From Deltaproteobacteria bacterium (GTDB lineage: Bacteria; Myxococcota; UBA727; VGSZ01): a stretch of 64,000 bases of DNA. The stretch is taken from assembly GCA_016177705.1 (NCBI GenBank), contig JACOUT010000003.1, forward strand, positions 1 to 64,000. The letters are read 5' to 3'. The position numbers and the translations under genes were made by a program. Numbering within the stretch: the stretch's first letter is position 1; every line of letters begins with the position of its first letter. The notes beneath the pieces are model-generated. The model ran no database searches, had not been told where the DNA came from, and worked only from the letters and a program-made list of their open reading frames with translations. Positions 35,291 to 42,925 of the stretch are shown piece by piece.

Positions 35291-35770
35291 TCACTCCTCG
35301 ACGTCGCGGAGCAGCGCCTCCACCAGCGCATCGCTGGCCCGCAGGCCGATGGCACGCATCCGGGAGACCGTGGGCGCGACCGCTGCAAGCAAGCCCTCGC
35401 GCTTGGCCCGGCGAAGGATCCCGAGCGTGCCAGTGATCCGGACGCCGAGCGCAACAGCCTCGACCCGCGCGGCCCCGTCGTCGACGACCAACACTGCCGA
35501 GAGCTCCGCCGCAAGTCCCATCGCCTCGCGCTCGCCGAGCCCGAGGCGCGACGCCGGCACGACGCCGGGGGCGCGGACCCGGATCCAAGACGCGCCCAGC
35601 AGCACGTCCGCGCCGGGCGCAGTGGCGTCGCCGGTTGCCTCGGACCACACCGCCGGCGGGGCGTACACGTTCCTGAACAGCTTCCGCAACAGCTCGAGCT
35701 GCTCCACGCGCGCGAGCACGATGAGCGGGCTCGCGTCGCAGACGACGACGTCACCAGTCGGTGAGGTCAT
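35291..35770 (-). CDS. DUF3368 PIN-fold toxin-like protein
   Basis: This 159-residue protein has the DUF3368 pattern: VVVCDASPLIVLARVEQLELL at the N-terminus (metal Asp in CDASPL), GEREAMGLAAEL (second acidic site), LVVDDGAARVEA (third acidic pair) and GTLGILRRAKREGLL. These are PIN-like RNases usually paired with UPF0175 antitoxins. The start overlaps the end of the UPF0175 gene by 20 bases, the usual arrangement, and strongly supports a functional toxin-antitoxin pair. Confidence 0.85.
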   Translation of the reverse strand: MTSPTGDVVVCDASPLIVLARVEQLELLRKLFRNVYAPPAVWSEATGDATAPGADVLLGASWIRVRAPGVVPASRLGLGEREAMGLAAELSAVLVVDDGAARVEAVALGVRITGTLGILRRAKREGLLAAVAPTVSRMRAIGLRASDALVEALLRDVEE

Positions 35771-36029
35771 GCTTCAGTTGGTCGACCGGGTAGTTGATCA
35801 CCGGGATGTGCAGCTCGCCGAGCCTCTCCATGAACCGCGCGACGGACTGCTCGCACAGCTCTGCAGCCTTGCCCAACGAGAGCCGGCCCTGCTCGTACAA
35901 GCGTGCCGCAGCCACCACCCGTAGATCTGCTGCGAGGTGCTCGAGTTCCTCCGGAGCCACGTCGACACCTGCGTCATCTAGCGTGACGTGGACGTCCAAG
36001 CGGGGTTTTGCATCGGCGTGCGAGACCAT
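35751..36029 (-). CDS. UPF0175 family antitoxin
   Basis: 92 residues from an ATG at 36029, first of the pair. The core ARLYEQGRLSLGKAAELCEQ, ARFMERLGELHIPVINYPVD matches UPF0175 (a helix-turn-helix antitoxin family). It precedes and overlaps the DUF3368 toxin gene. The antitoxin normally binds DNA at its own promoter and masks the toxin. The stop of the PLD-like gene is 38 bases upstream, so all three may share a transcript. Confidence 0.85.
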   Translation of the reverse strand: MVSHADAKPRLDVHVTLDDAGVDVAPEELEHLAADLRVVAAARLYEQGRLSLGKAAELCEQSVARFMERLGELHIPVINYPVDQLKHDLTDW

Positions 36030-36067
36030 GCCGTAGCATAGCAGGCTGGTGGCGCTCGGCCCGACCC

Positions 36068-36937
36068 TCACGTGCCGGAGTCTCGCCGGGTGCGCAGGCC
36101 GAGCGACGGCTCGTGGAAGACCTCGACGCCGGGGAGCCGGGCGAGCAGGGCGCAGACGAAGCTCGAGCGCTTGACGTTCAGGCCATCCTTGTCGAGCAGC
36201 AGCTTGTTGGTGAGCGAGCCGTGCGCGCGCAAGTAGTCCCAGGCGAGCTCGATCATCCAGCCGGGGACCAGCTCAGCACCGACGCCCCGCGCGCGCGAGC
36301 GCCCGGTCTCGACGTACAGGCCGTGCGGGGTGCGCTCGACGACGAGGTTGACCGCCCCGGTGCCGAGCGTCCGTACCACCGGATCGCCGGCGAGCGCGGC
36401 GTCGATGAGCGCGAACAGCTCTGCCGACAGCGGTTCAGCGGGCGGGCGCGCGCCGTCGTCGGTCCAGCCGATCGCGTCGGAGGAGCTCCACAGCTCGCGC
36501 GCCCAGGCGAGCAAGAGCGCGAGCTCCCGCTCGCGCATCTCGCCCTGCATGCGGATGGCCATTTCGACGTTGTTGACCAGGCCGCCGGTGAGGTTCGCCG
36601 AGCCCACCACCGCGCTGATGCGGTCGCCGCGGCGTGCCAGGTACAGCTTCGGGTGAAACGTGCCCTTGCTCGGGTTGATCACGCGCACGTCGACACCCGC
36701 GTCGCGCGCGAGGTGCAGCGCCTCGGGCTTGGTGGTGCCAAAGACGCTGGTGACGAGCAGCATCGCGCCCTGCCGCGCGCGCAGCGGCTCGAGCTCTCGG
36801 CGCAGCAGGTGCACGCCGGCAGAAGACGCGAAGGCGACGCACAGGATGGCCTCGTCGGCGTCGTGGAGCGTCGAGCGGATGCCGCGGAGCAAGTTGTGGT
36901 CGTCGTCGAGGTTGGGCGCGAGCGGCTGCACCTGCAC
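36068..36937 (-). CDS. Phospholipase D-like protein (nuclease-type, one HKD motif)
   Basis: About 289 residues from a GTG at 36937; other GTG codons at 36931 and 36955 are possible. The N-terminal half carries one PLD motif: FHPKLYLARRGD, then AVVGSANLTGG (H.K....., then GSAN). This is the HKD nuclease/transferase subtype in which two chains make one active site. Upstream parts are a beta/alpha sandwich (AILCVAFASSAGVHLL, MLLVTSVFGTTKPEAL). It lies at the left edge of the tRNA-flanked island and directly upstream of the toxin-antitoxin pair. Many such proteins serve in defence, but the function is inferred; it is distinct from drmC at the other end. Confidence 0.75.
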   Translation of the reverse strand: MQVQPLAPNLDDDHNLLRGIRSTLHDADEAILCVAFASSAGVHLLRRELEPLRARQGAMLLVTSVFGTTKPEALHLARDAGVDVRVINPSKGTFHPKLYLARRGDRISAVVGSANLTGGLVNNVEMAIRMQGEMRERELALLLAWARELWSSSDAIGWTDDGARPPAEPLSAELFALIDAALAGDPVVRTLGTGAVNLVVERTPHGLYVETGRSRARGVGAELVPGWMIELAWDYLRAHGSLTNKLLLDKDGLNVKRSSFVCALLARLPGVEVFHEPSLGLRTRRDSGT

Positions 36938-37165
36938 GGCTACGCACGGTAGCACGCGATCGCTCGTGGGCCCGGTGCCGACAGGATAGGGCGGGTCGAC
37001 GCCGCATGCCGGGAGCTGGCGCGGTCGCTGTTGGGGAAGACCGAAAGCACCCGCCAACAAGGGTCGGACATGAAGGGGTCAGAGGCTGGGGGATGCCAGT
37101 GGTCGGAGCACCTGAAGCGGGTTCGAAAGGGGCGCAGCCCCTTGGGGTGACAGCTTGCCGGCCGT

Positions 37166-37198
37166 GGAGAGAGTCCTCGCTGAGCGAGGACTCTCTCC
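37166..37198. repeat. Perfect 15-bp stem inverted repeat
   Basis: GGAGAGAGTCCTCGC, a three-base loop TGA, then the exact reverse complement. A perfect 15-bp stem could work as a bidirectional terminator or a structural element. No T-run follows on either side, so a terminator role is not secure. Confidence 0.8.
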
Positions 37199-37200
37199 CT

Positions 37201-37277
37201 GCACTTGTCGACGGGAACGCAGCACTTCGCGCAACCGAGCAGAACGCACGAAGTGCAGATGACCCGTCGACAAGTGC
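37201..37277. repeat. Nested inverted repeat (15-bp outer, 8-bp inner arms)
   Basis: Outer arms GCACTTGTCGACGGG (37201-37215) and CCCGTCGACAAGTGC (37263-37277) match perfectly. Inner arms GCACTTCG (37222-37229) and CGAAGTGC (37249-37256) also match. The inner and outer arms share the start GCACTT, so several fold-backs are possible. It immediately follows the previous hairpin. Confidence 0.8.
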
Positions 37278-37285
37278 TACGGCCG

Positions 37286-37340
37286 ACCACCTTCCGACGA
37301 AGACGCCCGGCGCAAGCCGGGCGTCGAGGAGGAAGGTGGT
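37286..37340 (-). terminator. Nested hairpin abutting the tRNA 3' end
   Basis: Outer arms ACCACCTTCC (37286-37295) and GGAAGGTGGT (37331-37340), inner perfect stem GACGCCCGGC / loop GCAA / GCCGGGCGTC (37302-37325). On the minus strand it comes right after the tRNA-Ala CCA end, so it looks like the original tRNA terminator. The right outer arm overlaps the CCA. Confidence 0.5.
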
Positions 37341-37381
37341 GGAGCTGGACGGGATCGAACCGACGACCTCAAGCTTGCAAA
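37337..37381 (-). other. 3' half of tRNA-Ala(UGC), probable attachment-site remnant
   Basis: On the minus strand the 45 bases read anticodon loop TTTGCAA (anticodon UGC), 3' anticodon stem GCTTG, variable region, T-loop TTCGATC, acceptor strand CAGCTCC, discriminator A and CCA. Immediately 5' (37382 on) the sequence reads CGGGA where CAAGC is needed to pair, and no D-arm or 5' acceptor strand follows. So only the 3' half is here. Tyrosine integrases commonly recombine within this half, leaving such a copy at the distal end of the inserted element. For this orientation the element lies at higher coordinates. Confidence 0.8.
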
Positions 37382-37480
37382 TCCCGTCCGGGTGTTTCGC
37401 GCTGAATCGGTGACGAGGAAAAACAACATGTTGGACGCCTCGACACCACGGACCGCTACCCGAATTCACGCGAGATCACC

Positions 37481-37509
37481 CGAAAAGTGGGGAAGTCCCA
37501 CTTTTTTCG
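37481..37509. terminator. Bidirectional terminator-like hairpin
   Basis: CGAAAAGTGGG, loop GAAGT, then CCCACTTTTTTCG. The stem is GC-rich at the loop and A/T-rich outside, giving a U-run in both directions. It insulates the DNA right of the tRNA fragment. Confidence 0.6.
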
Positions 37510-37554
37510 GTCCCACAGTCCCACCGACGTCGAACGGCGGTTGAACGCGCAGGA

Positions 37555-37599
37555 TCGAAGCGGCGGATCGAGCTGGAAAACTCCGATCCGCCGCTTCGA
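37555..37599. repeat. Perfect 16-bp inverted repeat
   Basis: TCGAAGCGGCGGATCG (37555-37570) and its exact reverse complement (37584-37599) separated by 13 bases. No T-run follows; it may be a protein-binding site or a REP-like element. Confidence 0.75.
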
Positions 37600-37813
37600 C
37601 TCGAGCCGGACGGCGTCCGGGGCGTCGGCCTCCGCGCCGATGACGCTGGCGACCCGCTGTCACACTCGCGCTCTCGCTGCCACCGTCGCCGTCGCGTCGC
37701 CCTCGCCGGGGCGGGGCGCGCCGACGGCGGCCACCGGAGCCGGAGCGGAGCCCTCACCCGAGGGACATGGACAACCTCGGCGGTCGACGTCCATGTCCGC
37801 TCGACGGGGTCCA

Positions 37814-38060
37814 TCAAGGACAGGCATCGAGGGGTTGGAATGCCAACGAGCCGGCGCGCACCGCTGACTGCCGCTGCCCCTCGTTGTCCACCGTGACGTT
37901 CGAGATCGAGTAGGTACACCTGGTGGCGTTCACCGGGTCGCCGAGGGCGTAGCGGAGGTCGACCTGCCAGAAGACGGGACGCAGCCTGGGAAACGGCTGC
38001 CGCGCGCTGCAGACGCTCGGGACGTGCGGGCTGGGTCGGCGGACGGAAATCGCCGTCAGG
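37814..38060 (-). pseudogene. Possible broken gene, C-terminal fragment
   Basis: A minus-strand frame without a good start ends at a TGA at 37814-37816. Its last 57 residues have normal protein character (FWQVDLRYALGDPVNATRC, YSISNVTVDNEG, LAFQPLDACP), unlike the low-complexity shadows in the other frames. Upstream it is closed by a stop near 38065 with no ATG or GTG and ribosome site. I take it as a decayed 3' end of a gene brought in or cut by the island. Family not recognised. Confidence 0.3.
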
Positions 38061-38197
38061 ACTCAAGCTTACGAGGCGTCTCGCACCCGCGCGGCGCTTC
38101 CGGGCGGGGGGCCCCCGTGGCATAACTGGCACCGGCCGTAGGCGGCTATGACGAAGCGCAAGGAACAGACGAACGGGAAGTGCAGGTGGTGAACGCG

Positions 38198-39412
38198 ATG
38201 GCAAGGGCTTCAGGCAAACGGAGGCCAGGACGGTCGGCAATGGCGCTCGAGCGGAAGATCGCGTGCGTGGACCTCTTCTGCGGCGCCGGTGGACTGACCC
38301 ACGGCCTCATCGAAGCCGGCGTCAACGTCGTCGCGGGCGTCGACTTCGAGGAAGCGTGCAGGCATCCGTACGAGGCCAATCACGAGGGTATCGAGTTTCA
38401 CCAAGCTGACGTCGCTGAGCTCGATCCATCGACAGTCGCCCAGTGGTTCGGAGATTGCCGCGTCCAGGTTCTTGCTGGCTGCGCACCATGCCAACCGTTC
38501 TCCACTTACGCCCTGCGCTACCAAAAGGGGGGGACCGCCGCGCACGATCAGCGCTGGAGTCTCCTCAACCATTTCGGTCGCTTGGTCGAGGAGCTACATC
38601 CCGACATCGTCACCATGGAGAACGTGCCAACCGTGACGAGACACGCCGTGTTCAAGAAATTCAGGAGACGGCTCCAGTGCCTCGGCTACAGGGTCTGGGT
38701 CGACGTCGTCGACTGCGCGGACTATGGACTCCCCCAGCGCCGAAATCGGACGGTCCTCCTTGCCTCACTCCATGGCGACATCAAGCTCCGTGATCCGGCA
38801 GCCTCGGAGCCCCGTACTGTCGAGGACGTTATCAAAGACCTTCCGGCCCTACGGCACGGTGCAACGCACAAGAGCGATCGCTTGCATACGGCGTCTCGCC
38901 TCTCCCATCTCAACCACTTGCGCATTCAACACTCCACGCCGGGAGGGAGTTGGCGCGACTGGCCGCAGCACCTCGTAGCCGAGTGCCACAGGAAGAAGAC
39001 CGGGAAGAAGTACCCCGCCGTGTATGGTCGCATGCGGTACGACGAGCCCGCGCCCACTCTGACGACGCAGTTCTACGGGTACGGCAACGGTCGTTTCGGG
39101 CACCCCACCCAGGCAAGAGGGATCTCTCTGCGGGAAGGTGCACTGCTCCAGGGGTTTCCTCCAGACTACTCGTTCATCGCGGACGATCGGCCGCTCCCAT
39201 TGAAGGCGCTCGGCCGCATGATCGGCAATGCTGTGCCGGTCGACCTCGGCCGGGTTATCGGAGAGAGCATCGTGGAGCACGTGAAGCAGCACGACGAGGC
39301 ATTCGGCTCCCGTGCAAAGCGGCGGCAACCGATCGAGCGCTCCTCACTGTCCAAGAAACACGCCGGGGGGCGGAATGGCGACGAGCGAACGCGTAGAAGC
39401 GTCCACGCCTGA
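38198..39412 (+). CDS. DNA cytosine-5 methyltransferase (DISARM-associated)
   Basis: About 404 residues from the ATG at 38198; an ATG at 38240 is an alternative. It carries the ordered C5-methylase motifs: I (CVDLFCGAGGLTHGL), IV with catalytic Cys (LAGCAPCQPFSTYA), VI (IVTMENVP), VIII (DYGLPQRRNRTVLLA) and X near the end (MIGNAVPVDLGR). The target-recognition region lies between about 230 and 330. It is followed, with a 38-base overlap, by vsr. This kind of 5mC methylase (DrmMII) marks host DNA in class 2 DISARM; here it heads a class 1 operon. Its base composition is visibly less G+C-rich than the flanks. Confidence 0.9.
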   Translation: MARASGKRRPGRSAMALERKIACVDLFCGAGGLTHGLIEAGVNVVAGVDFEEACRHPYEANHEGIEFHQADVAELDPSTVAQWFGDCRVQVLAGCAPCQPFSTYALRYQKGGTAAHDQRWSLLNHFGRLVEELHPDIVTMENVPTVTRHAVFKKFRRRLQCLGYRVWVDVVDCADYGLPQRRNRTVLLASLHGDIKLRDPAASEPRTVEDVIKDLPALRHGATHKSDRLHTASRLSHLNHLRIQHSTPGGSWRDWPQHLVAECHRKKTGKKYPAVYGRMRYDEPAPTLTTQFYGYGNGRFGHPTQARGISLREGALLQGFPPDYSFIADDRPLPLKALGRMIGNAVPVDLGRVIGESIVEHVKQHDEAFGSRAKRRQPIERSSLSKKHAGGRNGDERTRRSVHA

Positions 39413-39818
39413 AGCGCGACACCGCATGGAGAGCGTGCGGCAGAAGGACACGTCTGCCGAGTCCGCCCTTCGCCGCGAGCTGCACGCGCGCGGCCTCCGC
39501 TATCGCATCCAGGTTCCCGTCCTCACGAAGCCCCGCAGGGTCGCCGACGTCGCGTTCAGCGGGCTCCGCGTCGCGGTCTTCGTCGACGGCTGCTTCTGGC
39601 ACGGCTGCCCGGCACACGCGACCTGGCCCAAGCAGAACGCGGAGTTCTGGCGCGCGAAGATCGAGGCCAACATGGCTCGAGACAACGACACCGACGAGCG
39701 TCTGCGCGCCGAGGGCTGGAAGGTCATCCGCGTCTGGGCACACGAAGAGCCCAAGATCGCTGCGGGGCGCATCGAGCACATCCTTGTACGCCGTCGCGAG
39801 AGGATGCACCGCGCATGA
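39375..39818 (+). CDS. vsr: Very short patch repair endonuclease Vsr
   Basis: 147 residues from an ATG at 39375 (GGGGGGCGGA upstream). Family core: PEARHRMESVRQKDTSAESA, LRRELHARGLRYRIQ, DVAFSGLRVAVFVDGCFWHG, then CPAHATWPKQN and IEANMARDNDTDERLRAEGW. Vsr nicks beside T:G mismatches made when 5-methylcytosine deaminates, and is usually linked to a C5-methylase. Here it overlaps the dcm gene upstream and drmD downstream by ATGA, so it is part of the operon. The overlap makes a real, not shadow, gene likely. Confidence 0.9.
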   Translation: MATSERVEASTPEARHRMESVRQKDTSAESALRRELHARGLRYRIQVPVLTKPRRVADVAFSGLRVAVFVDGCFWHGCPAHATWPKQNAEFWRAKIEANMARDNDTDERLRAEGWKVIRVWAHEEPKIAAGRIEHILVRRRERMHRA

Positions 39819-42800
39819 CCGACGCCGTCGCCACCCACACCTCCGTGCTCTGTTCGACGGCGCCCGAGCCTGGGCAACTCGTGGAGGTACGCCGCCGCCA
39901 ATGGATCGTCTCCGACGTCGATGCCTCGGCGGTCTCGCCCGAACTGCCCAAGCGCAACCTGGTGAAACTCGCATCGATCGACGAGGACGCGCTCGGAGAA
40001 GAAATCGAGGTGCTGTGGGAGCTCGAGCCCGGCGCCCACGTCATCGAGCGCGCAGGACTGCCCACGCTCTCGGCGCTCGACGACCCGTCGAAGCTCGAAG
40101 CATTCCTCGACGCGGTCCGGTGGGGCGCGGCGACCAACGCCGATCGCGGCTACCTCCAAGCGCCCTTTCGCAGCGGCGCGAGCATCGAGGACTACCAGCT
40201 CGACCCGCTCGTTCGCGCGATCGACATGGCGCGCACGAACCTGCTGATCGCTGACGACGTCGGTCTCGGAAAGACGATCGAGGCCGGACTCGTCATCCAG
40301 GAGATGCTGCTGCGCCACCGCGCGCGGACCATCCTCGTGCTCTGCCCGTCGTCTTTGCAGGAGAAGTGGCGCTCCGAGATGGCCGAGAAGTTCGGCCTCG
40401 AGTTCCGCATCGTCGACACCGACTCGGTGAAGCGCTCGCGCCGTGAGCGCGGCCTGCACGCCAACCCGTGGACGTCGTTCCCTCGGCTCATCGCATCCAT
40501 CGACTGGGCGAAGCAGGGCGAAGGCATCCGCCTCCTGCGTGACGTGCTCCCGCCGCAGCCGACGTTCCCGCGCCGCTTCGACATGCTCGTCGTCGACGAG
40601 GCCCACAACGTCGCGCCCACCGTCGGCAAGTACGCCGTCGAGAGCCTGCGCACGCGCCTCGTACGCCTGCTCGCGCCACACTTCCAGCACAAGCTCTTCC
40701 TCACGGCAACGCCGCACGACGGCTACACCGAGTCGTTCACAGCGCTCCTCGAGCTGCTCGATGACCAGCGCTTCTCGCGCAACGTGCTCCCGTCCGAGGA
40801 ACAGCTCGCCCGGGTGATGGTGCGCCGTCTCAAGAGCGACCTCGTCGACGCCAAGGGCAAGAAGCTCTACCCGGTGCGCCGCCTCGAAGCGCTGAACGTG
40901 GAGTACATCGCCGAGGAGCGCGAGGCCCGACAGCTTCTCGAACAGTACATCGCGAGCCGCGAAAAGCAGGACGAGCGTGAAGGCGCCGCCTCGCACTTCG
41001 TCCACCAGCTTCTCCGCAAGCGCCTCGCATCGTCACCCGCCGCCTTCATGTCGACGCTCGCGCGGCATACCGCGACCATCGAAGGCAAGGGCGAGGCGCG
41101 CCGCACCTCGGGGCTCGACGAACGCATCCTCCGGCGCGCGATCGCCAAGACGGAAGAGGACTACGCCGACGACGACACGCGCGAAGCCGCCGAGTCCGAG
41201 GCCATCGAAGAGGCGAGCCGTCGGCTGCGACCGCTGTCGGCCGAAGAGAAGAAGCTCCTCGGCCGCCTGCGCTCGTGGGCCGAGCAGGCGAGCCACAAGC
41301 CCGACTCCAAGGCCGCAGCACTCCTGCGCTGGCTCGAAGAGAACCTGCGGCCCAAGAGCCAATGGTCGAACGCGCGCGTCATCCTCTTCACCGAGTACCG
41401 CGCGACGCAGAAGTGGCTGCACGAGATCCTCGCCAGCCACGACCTCGGCGGCGAGCGTCTCGCGCTGCTCTTCGGCGGCATGGACCCGAAGGAGCGCGAG
41501 ACCATCAAGGCCGCGTTCCAGGCCGATCCGCGTGAGTCGCCAGTGCGCATCCTGCTCGCGACCGACGCGGCCTCGGAAGGCATCGACCTTCAGAACCACT
41601 GCAACCTGCTGGTTCACGTCGAGATCCCCTACAACCCGAACGTGATGGAGCAGCGCAACGGCCGCGTCGACCGTCACGGGCAGAAGCAGAGCGAAGTCGT
41701 CATCTGGCATCCCGTCGACGCGAGCGGCGGCCACGGCGACGACATCCTCCGCGCGCTCAAGAAGCTCGACTCGATGCGCGCCGACATGGGCAGCGTGAAC
41801 CCGGTCATCGCTCCGCAGTTGCCTGCGCTTCTCGAAGGCCGCCGCCGCGAGCTCGACACTGGCCTCGCAGAGAAGCGCATCGAACGCGCCAGACGTTACG
41901 TGAAGGCCGAGCGTGAGCTGCGCGAGCGCATCGCCAAGCTGCACGAGCGACTGACGACGACGCGCAGCGAGCAGCACCTCACGCCCGACCGCATCGAGCG
42001 CGTGGTGCGCGTCGCCCTGGCGCTCACCGACAAGCCCGACCTCACGCCCGCGAAGCTGGCCGACCTTCCCGCGGCCCGGGTGTTCCAAATGCCCGCCCTC
42101 GCGGGCTCGTGGTCGCGATGCCTCGACGGGCTCGAGCACCCGTACACCAAGCGCATCCGCCCCATCACCTTCGACCATGACGCCGCCAAGGGCCGCGACG
42201 ACGTGGTGCTCGTCCACCTGAACCACCCGCTCGTGCAGATGAGCCTGCGGCTGCTGCGTGCCGAGGTGTGGGCGCGCGACGACGTGAAGAAGCTGAACCG
42301 CGTCACGGTGCGCACACTGCCCGACGCGAAGCTCGACGCGCCCGCCGTCCTCGTCGTCTCGCGCCTCGTCATCACCGGAGGCAACCACCATCGCCTGCAC
42401 GAGGAACTAACGGAAGCAGGCGGCTACCTGCGCGACGCCGGCTTCAAGCGCGAGGACGGCATCACCAAACTGCGCGACTGGCTCGACTCGTCGACGCCGG
42501 GGACCATCGACGACTCGCTCTTCGATGCCCTGCGCACGCGGTTCACGAAGCACACCGAGGCGGTCCTGAGTGCCGTCACCACGCGCTCGAGGGACCGCCT
42601 CAAGGGTCTCGGGTCCACGATCGAAGCCCGCAAGCGCAAAGAGATCGACGAGATGACCCAGCTCCTCGACGACCTCGCCAAGAACCTCGAGGCCGAGCTG
42701 AAGCGGGAGGAGCCGAAGCAGCTCTCGCTCTTCTCTGAGGACGAACGAACGCAGCTCCGGCGCGACAGGCTTGCACTCGAGGCGCGCCTACGCCGCATCC

Positions 42801-42925
42801 CCGAGGAGTGCGAACGAGAGCGCCTCGCCATCGAAAATCGCCACACCGGCCTCGTCGACCACACGTTCCCCGTCTCGGTGATCCTCCTGGTGCCCGAGTT
42901 GCTCGCCACGCGGAGGAAGTCGTGA
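39815..42925 (+). CDS. drmD: DISARM SNF2-family helicase DrmD
   Basis: 1,036 residues, ATGA overlap with vsr. Helicase motifs: Walker A LIADDVGLGKTIEAGLVIQE near residue 145, Walker B DEAH in LVVDEAHNVAP near 260, motif III ATPHDGYTESF, and helicase C LLATDAASEGIDLQNHC (about 580) with the arginine-finger motif QRNGRVDRHGQKQ (about 612). The C-terminal 350 residues are helical and charged. This is the marker gene of class 1 DISARM (SNF2-like, large C-terminal region). It acts in the cytosol on DNA with DrmA/B/C. The last codons overlap the GTG of drmMI. Confidence 0.92.
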   Translation: MTDAVATHTSVLCSTAPEPGQLVEVRRRQWIVSDVDASAVSPELPKRNLVKLASIDEDALGEEIEVLWELEPGAHVIERAGLPTLSALDDPSKLEAFLDAVRWGAATNADRGYLQAPFRSGASIEDYQLDPLVRAIDMARTNLLIADDVGLGKTIEAGLVIQEMLLRHRARTILVLCPSSLQEKWRSEMAEKFGLEFRIVDTDSVKRSRRERGLHANPWTSFPRLIASIDWAKQGEGIRLLRDVLPPQPTFPRRFDMLVVDEAHNVAPTVGKYAVESLRTRLVRLLAPHFQHKLFLTATPHDGYTESFTALLELLDDQRFSRNVLPSEEQLARVMVRRLKSDLVDAKGKKLYPVRRLEALNVEYIAEEREARQLLEQYIASREKQDEREGAASHFVHQLLRKRLASSPAAFMSTLARHTATIEGKGEARRTSGLDERILRRAIAKTEEDYADDDTREAAESEAIEEASRRLRPLSAEEKKLLGRLRSWAEQASHKPDSKAAALLRWLEENLRPKSQWSNARVILFTEYRATQKWLHEILASHDLGGERLALLFGGMDPKERETIKAAFQADPRESPVRILLATDAASEGIDLQNHCNLLVHVEIPYNPNVMEQRNGRVDRHGQKQSEVVIWHPVDASGGHGDDILRALKKLDSMRADMGSVNPVIAPQLPALLEGRRRELDTGLAEKRIERARRYVKAERELRERIAKLHERLTTTRSEQHLTPDRIERVVRVALALTDKPDLTPAKLADLPAARVFQMPALAGSWSRCLDGLEHPYTKRIRPITFDHDAAKGRDDVVLVHLNHPLVQMSLRLLRAEVWARDDVKKLNRVTVRTLPDAKLDAPAVLVVSRLVITGGNHHRLHEELTEAGGYLRDAGFKREDGITKLRDWLDSSTPGTIDDSLFDALRTRFTKHTEAVLSAVTTRSRDRLKGLGSTIEARKRKEIDEMTQLLDDLAKNLEAELKREEPKQLSLFSEDERTQLRRDRLALEARLRRIPEECERERLAIENRHTGLVDHTFPVSVILLVPELLATRRKS
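42912..42916 (+). promoter_or_regulatory. Ribosome site fixing the GTG start of drmMI
   Basis: GGAGG lies inside the end of drmD, five bases before GTG 42922. The GTG overlaps the drmD stop (GTGA). A longer in-frame extension to 42808 is Arg-rich and inside drmD, so it is rejected. Confidence 0.8.

Larger units (their letters stand above)
36938..38197. other. 1.26 kb non-coding island boundary region
   Basis: No convincing complete gene. From left to right it holds a stretch upstream of the PLD gene (36938-37165), five strong inverted repeats (listed separately), the 3' half of a tRNA-Ala gene, a bidirectional terminator-like hairpin, and a 250-base segment that looks like a broken gene on the minus strand. 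I recognise no promoter boxes before the dcm gene, although one probably lies in 38061-38197. No integrase remnant was seen. Confidence 0.7.

Noticed and set aside
37337..37381. A functional tRNA-Ala gene
   Set aside because: Only the 3' half is present; the 5' anticodon stem, D-arm and 5' acceptor strand are missing.
37205..37405. Small plus-strand frame containing GSNRRPQACKS
   Set aside because: This peptide is the well-known false product of reading across an antisense tRNA; here it comes from the tRNA-Ala fragment.
37476..38240. 254-residue minus-strand frame
   Set aside because: Arg/Pro-rich with no domain and runs through the hairpins; composition is that of a non-coding frame in high-GC DNA.
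42808..42921. Extended N-terminus of drmMI
   Set aside because: Arg/Pro-rich extension lies inside drmD; the GTG at 42922 has a ribosome site and the usual overlap.
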